From Bathymodiolus thermophilus thioautotrophic gill symbiont (GTDB lineage: Bacteria > Pseudomonadota > Gammaproteobacteria > PS1 > Pseudothioglobaceae), in contig NZ_CP024634.1 of NCBI RefSeq assembly GCF_003711265.1, positions 620,001 to 684,000 of the forward strand: DNA of 64,000 bases, in the 5' to 3' direction. The position numbers and the translations under genes are program-made. Numbering within the stretch: position 1 is the first letter of the stretch; each line of letters starts with the position of its first letter. Under the pieces are notes generated by a model. That model was not told the origin of the DNA, did not search any database, and was given only the letters and a program-made list of their open reading frames with translations. Below are positions 45,523-55,200 of the stretch, in pieces.

Positions 45523-48500
45523 ATGCAAGTAAAAACACAAAAACAAGTTATAGCGTTGCAAAATAAAGTGCAAAAAGTCGCTGACCAACTCAACGAAGAA
45601 ATTATTGCAATTACCAAAGGCATTCAACACATCCAAACCCAAACAGGTGTGGCATATCAATTAAACACTAAAGATTTTGACACTAAAAAGTTAAACTTAA
45701 TTGCCAAAAAAGTCGGTGATGATTTAGAGGTAACACTAGAAGAAAATGTTGTTATTTTTGACAACTATTTTAATGTTTGCACCACTGATTTATCTTGCTT
45801 GGTTTCTTTACCCACCAAAGACGGTGGACTTTACCATATTGTTGTTGATGCTTTCTTCACTTTAGAAGACGGCACCCAAGTAGTGTATTTTTATGGCGAA
45901 CAATCTATTGTTTCCACAGAATCTAGTGCCGTAAGCACAGATAACAAACAAGGCTTTTTTGATGTTGTTACCTCTAATATAGGAATTGTGGCTGCAGTTG
46001 CAGTTGTGGCTGTTGTAGTTGCCACTAGTGGCAGTGACAAGAATAATAATGACGATGAAGTGTTGCCAACATTTACCTTGGCAGATACAGGTGGCACTAC
46101 CAACAATGCTACAATTACTGTTAGTGGCTTGAAGGAAGGAGCAACTTGGCAGTATTCTATTGATGGTGGCGCTAGTTTTACCGATGGTACAGGTAGTAGT
46201 TTTGTGTTGAACGAAGGCACTTATGCTGAGAATGTCATTCAGATTAAACAAACCGATACAGCTGGCAATATCTTAATCATCATCAAGAACACTTTCCCTG
46301 TTGTTGTGGACACCACAGATCCTTTATTTACCAGCACAACTACAGTTGATGTTAAAACAAACACCGAAGCTTCGGAAACGATATATGAGGCAACAGCAAT
46401 AGACAATAATGCAGTTACTTACACCTTAGAAGATGGCAATCAAAAAGACAAATTTACGATTAGTAAGGAGGGGGAACTAAGATACAAGCAAAAACAAACG
46501 ACAGCACATAATGACGACAAAGTTACCATTATTGCTACTGATGCTGCAGGCAATGAGACAAGGCAACTCGTTACTGTGTCGGTGAAAGATTTTATTTTAT
46601 CTACCTCGGTTGTTTGGAGTAATATTGGTGATGATAATAATATCAATATTGCGGAATTGGCAATGGCTACTTTAAGTGGTACAGTTACTTCTGCTGATAG
46701 CGCATTTACTGACTTAAATATTACCAGCATTGTTTTTAAACAAAATAATGCTGTTGTCCATACGATTAACACCGCTCTTCCTGTTATTAATAACAACACT
46801 TGGACTTTAGACCACGACAACGCTTGGGCTTCAAAACTTGTCGATGGCAATTGCACTGTTGTTGTTAATCTTTCTGCCAATAGTAACAGTATCACAGGTC
46901 AAGGGAAAACGGTAGTAGCAATTGATATAGTCGCTCCAGACACACCCGTATTGAACTTTACAGATACAGGTTTATCAAATGATGGTGTTACCAAAAATGG
47001 CACAATGACTGTTGGTGATTTAGAGGCAGGTGCAACTTGGCAGTATTCTATTGATGGTGGTGCTAACTTTACCAGTGGCACAGGCAGTAGTTTTATACTG
47101 AATGAAGGTACTTATGCTGAAAATACTATTCAGATCAAACAAACTGATGTAGCTGGCAACACTTCAAGCGTTTTTAAAAATATGTCACCTGTTGTTGTGG
47201 ACACCACAAATCCTTTATTTACCAGCACAACTACAGTTGATGTTAAAACAAACACCGAGGCATCGGAAACGATATATGAGGCAACAGCAATAGACAATAA
47301 TGCAGTTACTTACACCTTAGAAGGTGGCAATCAAAAAGACAAATTTACGATTAGCAAGAAGGGGGAACTAAGATACAAGCAAAAACAAGCGACAGCACAC
47401 AATGACGACAAAGTTACCATTATTGCCACTGATGCTGCAGGCAATGAGACAAGGCAACTCGTTACTGTGTCGGTGAAAGATTTTATTTTATCTACCTCGG
47501 TTGTTTGGAGTAATATTGGTGATGATAATAATATCAATATTGCGGAATTGGCAATGGCTACTTTAAGTGGTACAGTTACTTCTGCTGATAGCGCATTTAC
47601 TGACTTAAATATTACCAGCATTGTTTTTAAACAAAATAATGCTGTTGTCCATACGATTAACACCGCTCTTCCTGTTATTAATAACAACACTTGGACTTTA
47701 GACCACGACAACGCTTGGGCTTCAAAACTTGTCGATGGCAATTGCACTGTTGTTGTTAATCTTTCTGCCAATAGTAACAGTATCACAGGTCAAGGGAAAA
47801 CGGTAGTAGCAATTGATATAGTCGCTCCAGACACACCCGTATTGAACTTTACAGATACAGGTTTATCAAATGATGGTGTTACCAAAAATGGCACGATGAC
47901 TGTTGGTGATTTAGAGGCAGGTGCAACTTGGCAGTATTCTATTGATGGTGGTGCTAACTTTACCAGTGGCACAGGCAGTAGTTTTATACTGAATGAAGGT
48001 ACTTATGCTGAAAATACTATTCAGATCAAACAAACTGATGTAGCTGGCAACACTTCAAGCGTTTTTAAAAATATGTCACCTGTTGTTGTGGACACCACAA
48101 ATCCTTTATTTACCAGCACAACTACAGTTGATGTTAAAACAAACACCGAGGCATCGGAAACGATATATGAGGCAACAGCAATAGACAATAATGCAGTTAC
48201 TTACACCTTAGAAGATGGCAATCAAAAAGACAAATTTACGATTAGCAAGAAGGGGGAACTAAGATACAAGCAAAAACAAGCGACAGCACACAATGACGAC
48301 AAAGTTACCATTATTGCCACTGATGCTGCAGGCAATGAGACAAGGCAACTCGTTACTGTGTCGGTGAAAGATTTTATTTTATCTACCTCAGTTGTTTGGA
48401 ATAATATTGGTGATGATAATAATATCAATATTGCGGAATTGGCAATGGCTACTTTGAGTGGTACAGTTACTTCCACTGATAGTACATTTACTGACTTAAA

Positions 48501-51500
48501 TATTGCCAGCATTGTTTTTAAACAAAATAATACCATTGTTCATACGATTAACACCACTCTTCCTGTTATTAATAACAACACTTGGACTTTAGACCACGAC
48601 AACGCTTGGGCTTCAAAACTTGTCGATGGCAATTGCATCGTTATTGTTAATCTTTCTGCTAATAGTGGCGGTATCACAGGTCAGGGGGAGGCGGTAGTAG
48701 TAATTGATATAGTCGCTCCAGTAACACCCGTATTGAACTTTACAGATACAGGTTTATCAAATGATGGTATTACCAAAAATGGCACGATGACTGTTGGTGA
48801 TTTAGAGACAGGTGCAACTTGGCAGTATTCTATTGATGGCGGTGTTAACTTTACTAGTGGTACAGGCAGTAGTTTTATACTGAATGAAGGTACTTATGTT
48901 GAAAATACTATTCAGATCAAACAAACTGATGTAGCTGGTAACACTTCAAGCGTTTTTAAAAATATATCAACTATTGTTGTGGACACCACCCCACTAGCAA
49001 CACCGACATTTACCTTTGTAGACACAGGTTCATTAGATAACGATCGTATTACTAACAATGGTACGATTACTGTTAATGGTTTAGCGTCAGATGCAACTTG
49101 GCAGTATTCTATTGATGGCGGCACTAACTTTACCAGTGGCACAGGCAGTAGTTTTATGCTGTCTGATGGCAATTACACTGAGAATGCCATTCAGATTAGA
49201 CAAACTGATGTAGCTGGTAATATTTCAGGTGCATCTGTAAACACTTCAACTATTGTTGTAGATACCACAGATCCTTTATTTTTCAGCACAGGTAATACTG
49301 TTAATGTTAGAATAAATTCAGCTGTTACAACTACTATTTACGACGCTCGAGTAGTTAACCATACTGGTGGCAATGCAGATGAAGGCATTACTTATAGCAT
49401 AAAAGGAGCGAATGCCAGTAAATTTTCGATTACTACTGACACTGGAATAGTAACCTACAAAACAATGCAAACGGTAGCGCATAATGATGCAATCACCATT
49501 GTTGCTACTGATGTTGCGGGCAATGAGAGCGAGCAATCTATTGTGGTATCAGTGAAAACTTTATTACAAGGCTTTGCTGTCAATGGTGAGAGTGCTGGTG
49601 ATTATAGTGGCTTGCCAGTCTCCTCAGCAGGCGATGTCAACGGTGATGGCTTAGATGATTTGATTGTTAGTGCTCAATATGCAGAAAACAAAGCAGGTAA
49701 ATCTTATGTCGTGTTTGGTAAAGTTGATGGAGTCGCTGTTGATTTGTCAACCATAGCCTCTGGCACAGGTGGCTTTGTTATTAATGGTGAGAATGCTAAT
49801 GATTGGAGTGGCACCTCAGTCTCCTCAGCAGGCGATGTCAACGGCGATGGCTTGGATGATTTGATTGTTGGTGCTTATAAAGCAACTCCCAGTGAGACAA
49901 AAAGTAAAGCAGGTAAATCTTATGTCGTGTTTGGCAAAGTTGATGGAGTCGCTGTTGATTTGTCAACCATAGCCTCTGGCACAGGTGGCTTTGTTATTAA
50001 TGGTGAGAATACTGATGATTGGAGTGGCAGTTCAGTCTCCTCAGCAGGCGATGTCAACGGCGATGGCTTAGATGATTTGATTGTTGGTGCCCATAATACA
50101 GGCCCCATGGGTGAATCTCTAGCAGGTAAATCTTATGTCGTGTTTGGTAAGAAGGATAACACAACTGCCATTAATTTATCAACCATAGCCTCTGGCACAG
50201 GTGGCTTTGTTATTAATGGTGAGAGTGCTAATGACTATAGTGGCTATCCAGTCTCCTCGGTAGGCGATGTCAACGGCGATGGTTTAGATGATTTGATTAT
50301 TGGTGCTTTTAGGGCAGATCCTGATGGCAGAGACCAAGCAGGTAAATCTTATGTCGTGTTTGGTAAAGCTGATGGAGCCGCTGTTGATTTATCAACCATA
50401 GCTTCTGGCACAGGTGGCTTTGTTATTAATGGTGAGAGTGTTCTGGATGAAAGTGGCTTCTCAGTCTCCTCAGCAGGCGATGTCAACGGCGATGGTTTGG
50501 ATGATTTGATTGTTGGTGCTTGTAAAGCAACCCCCAGTGAGACAAAAAGTAAAGCAGGTAAATCTTATGTCGTGTTTGGCAAAGCTGATGGAGCCGCTGT
50601 TGATTTGTCAACCATAGCCTCTGGCACAGGTGGCTTTGTTATTAATGGTGAGAGTGCTTGGGATGAAAGTGGCTTCTCAGTCTCCACAGCAGGCGATGTC
50701 AACGGCGATGGACTGGATGATTTGATTGTTGGTGTTTATATGGCAAAATTCGATGGTAAAGTTCAAGCAGGTAAATCTTATGTCGTGTTTGGTAAAGCTG
50801 ATGGAGCCGCTGTTGATTTATCAACCATAGCCTCTGGCACAGGTGGCTTTGTTATTAATGGTGAGAATGCTGGGGATTATAGTGGCTACTCAGTTTCCTC
50901 AGCAGGCGATGTCAACGGCGATGGCTTGGATGACTTGATTATTGGCGCTTATGGAGCAAGTCCTGATGGCAGTGGGGATAAAGTAGGTAGGTCTTTCGTA
51001 ATATTTGGCAAAACCGACACAACAGCCGTTAATCTAGCAGATATTAGCGCTGCTGGAGGCGACATTGCCCATACAATTGATTTTCAAGGTGATGCCAATA
51101 CTGATAAAAACGACACACTAACAGGCACCTCTGCTGATGAGTTGTTTATTGCTGGTTTAGGTAACGATGTCTTAACGGGTAATGGCGGTACCGATGTTTT
51201 CAATGCAGGTGCAGGTGACGATACTATTATCATCAATGCGGACAACCTTGCCAAACTCTCCAGCAAGGTACTGAGTAACCATTTACTCGCTCGTGTTGAT
51301 GGGGGCGGTAATACCGATACGCTAAAATTAGCAGGCACTGACTTAACTTTAGATCTTACGCAAATAGACAATGGTCGCATTCAAGACATTGAAATCATTG
51401 ATTTAACAGGTTCAGGTAACAATACTTTGAAACTTAATCTTAATGACTTATTGGATATTTCCAGCTCAACCAATGTTCTTAAAGTTATGGGTGATGCGGG

Positions 51501-51645
51501 TGATAAAGTTGATATAGAACTTAGTAGCAATGCTTTTATTCAAGGTTCTGCAGAAACAAAGGATGGCATTACTTATGATATTTATAGCAATGCTAACGCC
51601 TCCACTGCAAAATTGTGGATAGATCAAGATTTAGCGGTGGTTTAA
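45523..51645 (+). CDS. Giant RTX/FG-GAP adhesin-like protein, array copy 3
   Basis: The longest member, 2040 residues. The N-terminus belongs with copy 4 (MQVKTQKQVIALQNK). The stalk contains three tandem 297-residue units with an exact 891-bp period (anchors at 46321, 47212, 48103); the first two are almost the same. Each unit joins a cadherin-like repeat, an SVVWxNIGDDNNINIAEL module and an Ig-like ATWQYSIDGG repeat. In total there are five Ig-like and four cadherin-like repeats. Seven FG-GAP blades start near residue 1348 with a uniform linker (DLSTIASGTGGFVINGE), unlike copies 1 and 2. The RTX motif and the last roughly 80 residues match copies 1 and 2 at DNA level. No frameshift was seen. 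Confidence 0.85.
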   Translation: MQVKTQKQVIALQNKVQKVADQLNEEIIAITKGIQHIQTQTGVAYQLNTKDFDTKKLNLIAKKVGDDLEVTLEENVVIFDNYFNVCTTDLSCLVSLPTKDGGLYHIVVDAFFTLEDGTQVVYFYGEQSIVSTESSAVSTDNKQGFFDVVTSNIGIVAAVAVVAVVVATSGSDKNNNDDEVLPTFTLADTGGTTNNATITVSGLKEGATWQYSIDGGASFTDGTGSSFVLNEGTYAENVIQIKQTDTAGNILIIIKNTFPVVVDTTDPLFTSTTTVDVKTNTEASETIYEATAIDNNAVTYTLEDGNQKDKFTISKEGELRYKQKQTTAHNDDKVTIIATDAAGNETRQLVTVSVKDFILSTSVVWSNIGDDNNINIAELAMATLSGTVTSADSAFTDLNITSIVFKQNNAVVHTINTALPVINNNTWTLDHDNAWASKLVDGNCTVVVNLSANSNSITGQGKTVVAIDIVAPDTPVLNFTDTGLSNDGVTKNGTMTVGDLEAGATWQYSIDGGANFTSGTGSSFILNEGTYAENTIQIKQTDVAGNTSSVFKNMSPVVVDTTNPLFTSTTTVDVKTNTEASETIYEATAIDNNAVTYTLEGGNQKDKFTISKKGELRYKQKQATAHNDDKVTIIATDAAGNETRQLVTVSVKDFILSTSVVWSNIGDDNNINIAELAMATLSGTVTSADSAFTDLNITSIVFKQNNAVVHTINTALPVINNNTWTLDHDNAWASKLVDGNCTVVVNLSANSNSITGQGKTVVAIDIVAPDTPVLNFTDTGLSNDGVTKNGTMTVGDLEAGATWQYSIDGGANFTSGTGSSFILNEGTYAENTIQIKQTDVAGNTSSVFKNMSPVVVDTTNPLFTSTTTVDVKTNTEASETIYEATAIDNNAVTYTLEDGNQKDKFTISKKGELRYKQKQATAHNDDKVTIIATDAAGNETRQLVTVSVKDFILSTSVVWNNIGDDNNINIAELAMATLSGTVTSTDSTFTDLNIASIVFKQNNTIVHTINTTLPVINNNTWTLDHDNAWASKLVDGNCIVIVNLSANSGGITGQGEAVVVIDIVAPVTPVLNFTDTGLSNDGITKNGTMTVGDLETGATWQYSIDGGVNFTSGTGSSFILNEGTYVENTIQIKQTDVAGNTSSVFKNISTIVVDTTPLATPTFTFVDTGSLDNDRITNNGTITVNGLASDATWQYSIDGGTNFTSGTGSSFMLSDGNYTENAIQIRQTDVAGNISGASVNTSTIVVDTTDPLFFSTGNTVNVRINSAVTTTIYDARVVNHTGGNADEGITYSIKGANASKFSITTDTGIVTYKTMQTVAHNDAITIVATDVAGNESEQSIVVSVKTLLQGFAVNGESAGDYSGLPVSSAGDVNGDGLDDLIVSAQYAENKAGKSYVVFGKVDGVAVDLSTIASGTGGFVINGENANDWSGTSVSSAGDVNGDGLDDLIVGAYKATPSETKSKAGKSYVVFGKVDGVAVDLSTIASGTGGFVINGENTDDWSGSSVSSAGDVNGDGLDDLIVGAHNTGPMGESLAGKSYVVFGKKDNTTAINLSTIASGTGGFVINGESANDYSGYPVSSVGDVNGDGLDDLIIGAFRADPDGRDQAGKSYVVFGKADGAAVDLSTIASGTGGFVINGESVLDESGFSVSSAGDVNGDGLDDLIVGACKATPSETKSKAGKSYVVFGKADGAAVDLSTIASGTGGFVINGESAWDESGFSVSTAGDVNGDGLDDLIVGVYMAKFDGKVQAGKSYVVFGKADGAAVDLSTIASGTGGFVINGENAGDYSGYSVSSAGDVNGDGLDDLIIGAYGASPDGSGDKVGRSFVIFGKTDTTAVNLADISAAGGDIAHTIDFQGDANTDKNDTLTGTSADELFIAGLGNDVLTGNGGTDVFNAGAGDDTIIINADNLAKLSSKVLSNHLLARVDGGGNTDTLKLAGTDLTLDLTQIDNGRIQDIEIIDLTGSGNNTLKLNLNDLLDISSSTNVLKVMGDAGDKVDIELSSNAFIQGSAETKDGITYDIYSNANASTAKLWIDQDLAVV

Positions 51646-51659
51646 CTGTTCTTTGTTTG

Positions 51660-52070
51660 TCTCAGCCAAAGGGCAAAACTTAGCGTAATTGGCTTTGAAA
51701 AGTTGCTGTTCAAAGTAATCAGAAAATTAAGTATGTTTAATTTTTGCGTTTGCTGGCTTAGGTAAAGGGCATTTTGAAAACTGGTCACTGGTGATTCCTC
51801 TAACATCTTTTCTTGGTAGAGAAGGAATGGTTATAAACCGTTCCCTGCGGATTGTTGCGTCTTTTTTTTAACAAAAAACGCAAAAATTAGAGATGAAAAG
51901 TAATAATATGGGTGTTTTTTCGGATAAAAAAATTGGATTTTTTTTTGCAGATTTTTTGATTTTCTTAGAAAAATAGAGGTTCTGAAATCCTGAGGTTTTG
52001 GTGGTTTTTTTTGGCTTATGCAACGCTCTCTTTTTAGCGTGCGTTCAAAATAGAGTCTAGAAATAAGGGC
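51660..52070. repeat. Intergenic module of the giant-gene array, copy D
   Basis: Spacer between giant genes 3 and 4, closely matching copies B and C, including the 145-bp segment and ACGCTCTCTTTTTAGCGT. The similarity continues without a break from the 3' end of gene 3. No gene is supported here. Confidence 0.8.
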
Positions 52071-52096
52071 AATTCATTGTTTATGAAAAATTATTG

Positions 52097-52145
52097 TATA
52101 ATTTACAGAATTTATTTGCATAATCATAATTGATTATGCGGGTAA
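52097..52145 (+). promoter_or_regulatory. Promoter -10 and conserved 5' UTR hairpin, giant gene 4
   Basis: TATAAT at 52097-52102. Arms TTATTTGCATAATC (52112-52125) and GATTATGCGGGTAA (52132-52145) have changed bases compared with genes 1 and 2, yet all 14 positions still pair in RNA by using three G-U pairs, around a 6-nt loop. Confidence 0.7.
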
Positions 52146-52221
52146 GCCGCAATTAAATTTTCTCTAACCTTTAAAGAAAATTTATTCTAAATTAGACCAC
52201 ATAGAGGCAAAGGAAAGAAGT

Positions 52222-55200
52222 ATGCAAGTAAAAACACAAAAACAAGTTATAGCGTTGCAGAATAAAGTGCAAAAAGTCGCTGACCAACTCAACGAAGAAG
52301 TTATTGCCATTACCAAAGACATTCAACACATCCAAACCCAAACAGGTGTGGCATATCAATTAAACACTAAAGATTTTGACACTAAAAAGTTAAACTTAAT
52401 TGCCAAAAAAGTCGGCGATGATTTAGAAGTAGCACTAGAAGAAAGTGTTGTTATTTTTGATAACTATTTTACTATTTGCACCACTGATTTATCTTGCTTG
52501 GTTTCTTTACCCACCAAAGACGGTGGACTTTACCATATTGTTGCTGATGCTTTCTTCACTTTAGAAGACGGCACCCAAGTGGTGTATTTTTATGGCGAAC
52601 AATCTATTGTTTCCACAGAATCTAGGGGAGTAAGCGCAGATGACAAACAAAGTTTTTTCGATGTTATTACTTCAAACATAGGAATTGCAGTCGCAGTCGC
52701 AGCCATTGTGGTTATCGCTAGTATTGGCAGTGATAATGATGAAGAGTCACTAACATTTACCTTTGCAGATGCAGGTGGCACTACCAACAATACTACGATT
52801 ACTGTTAGTGGCTTGAAGGAAGGGGAAACTTGGCAGTATTCTGTTGATGGCGGTGCTAGTTTTACTGATGGTACAAATAGTAGTTTTGTGTTGAGAGAAG
52901 GCACTTATGCTAAGAATGCCATTCAGGTTAAGCAAATTGATGCAGCCGGCAATATCTTAATCGTCGTTAAAAATGCTTCCCCTATTGTTGTGGACACCAC
53001 AAATCCTTTATTTACCAGTGAAGCCGTAGTTGATATTGAAATAAATGCCGAAGCATCGGAAACGGTATATATAGCAACAACAACAGACAACAATACAATT
53101 GCTTACACCCTAGAAAATGGCAATCAAAAAGAAAAATTTACGATTAACAGAGATACGGGTGAACTAAAATATAAGCACAAACAAACGACAGCACATGATA
53201 ACGACAAAGTTACTATTATTGCTACTGATGCTGCAGGCAATGAAACAAAGCAACTTGTTACTGTGTCGGTGAAAGATTCTGTTTTATCCACCTCAGTTAT
53301 TTGGAATAATATTGATAATAATATCAATATTGCGGAATTAGCAGTGGTTACTTTGAGTGGTTCAGTTGCCCCCACTAATACTACATTTACTGACTTAAGT
53401 ATTACCAGTATTGTTTTCAAACAAAATAATACCATTGTCTATGTAGTTAACATCGCTCTTCCCGTTATCAATAACAACATTTGGGCTTTAGGTCATGATG
53501 ATGCTTGGGCTTCAAAACTTGTCGATGGCAATTGCACTGTTGTTGTTAATCTTTCTGCTAATAGTGGTAGTGTCACAGGTCAAGGGGAAACGGTAGTAGT
53601 CATTGATATAACCGCCCCAGTAACACCAGGATTGAACTTTATAGATACAGGTTTATCAGATGATGGTATTACTAAAAATAATACGATAACTGTTGGTGAT
53701 TTAGAAGCAGGTGTAACTTGGCAGTATTCTGTTAATAGTGGCGCTAATTTTATTGAGGGCGAAGGCAATAGTTTTACGCTAGATGAAGGCGCCCATGCTC
53801 AAAATACCATTCAGATCAAGCAAACTGATGCAGCTGGCAATGTCTCAAGCGTGACTGTAAACGCTTCAACTATTATTGTAGATACCACAGATCCTTTATT
53901 CTTCAGCACAGGTAATGTCGTTAATGTTAGAACAAATTCAGCGGTTACAACTACTATTTACGACGCTCGAGTAGTTAACCATACTGGTGGCAATGTAGAT
54001 GAAGGCATTACTTATAGCATAAAAGGAGCGAATGCCAGTAAATTTTCGATTACTACTGACACTGGAATAGTAACCTACAAAACAATGCAAACGGTAGCGC
54101 ATAATGATGCAATTACCATTGTTGCTACTGATGTTGCGGGCAATGAGAGCGAGCAATCTATTGTGGTATCAGTGAAAACTTTACTACAAGGCTTTACTAT
54201 TAATGGCAAAAGTGCTGGAGATGAAAGTGGCTACTCAGTCTCCTCAGCAGGCGATGTGAATGGCGATGGCTTGGATGATTTGATTATTGGTGCCTATAAA
54301 GCAGGCTCCGAAAACCAAGCAGGTCAATCTTTCGTCGTGTTTGGCAAAGTTGATGGAGTCGCTGTTAATTTATCAACCATAGTCTCTGGCACAGGTGGCT
54401 TTGTTATTAATGGTGAGAGTGCGGGAGATTATAGTGGCTTCTCAGTCTCCTCAGCAGGCGATGTGAATGGCGATGGCTTGGATGATTTGATTATTGGTGC
54501 CTACAAGGCTAAAAACAAAGCAGGTCAATCTTTCGTCGTGTTTGGCAAAGCTGATGGAGCCGCTGTTAATTTATCAACCATAACTCCTGGCACGGGCACA
54601 GGTGGCTTTGTTATTAATGGTGATAAAGATGAGACTGCCGATAGGATTGGGGATTATAGTGGCTTCTCAGTCTCTTCAGCAGGCGATGTGAATGGCGATG
54701 GCTTAGATGATTTAATTGTTGGCGCCTATGGTGTAGACCTTGTAGATAAACCACAAGCAGGTCAATCTTTCGTCGTGTTTGGCAAGGCTAATGGAGCCGT
54801 TGTTAACTTATCAACCTTAAACACGGGTGGTTTTGTTATTAATGGTGAGAAGGATTATGATTGGAGTGGCTATTCAGTCTCTTCAGCAGGCGATGTGAAT
54901 GGCGATGGTTTGGATGATTTGATTATTGGTGCCTATAAGGCAGGATCCGATAGTAAAAACAAAGCAGGCAAATCTTTCGTCGTGTTTAGTAAAATTGATG
55001 GCGCTATTATTGATTTATCAACCGTAGCCTCTGACACAGGTACAGCTGGCTTTGTTATTAATGGTGAGAAAAGTTATGATGGGAGTGGTTTCTCAGTCTC
55101 CTCAGCAGGCGATGTGAATGGTGATGGTTTGGATGATTTGATTGTTGGTGCCTATAAGGCAGAAAACCAAGCAGGTAAATCTTATGTCGTGTTTGGCAAA

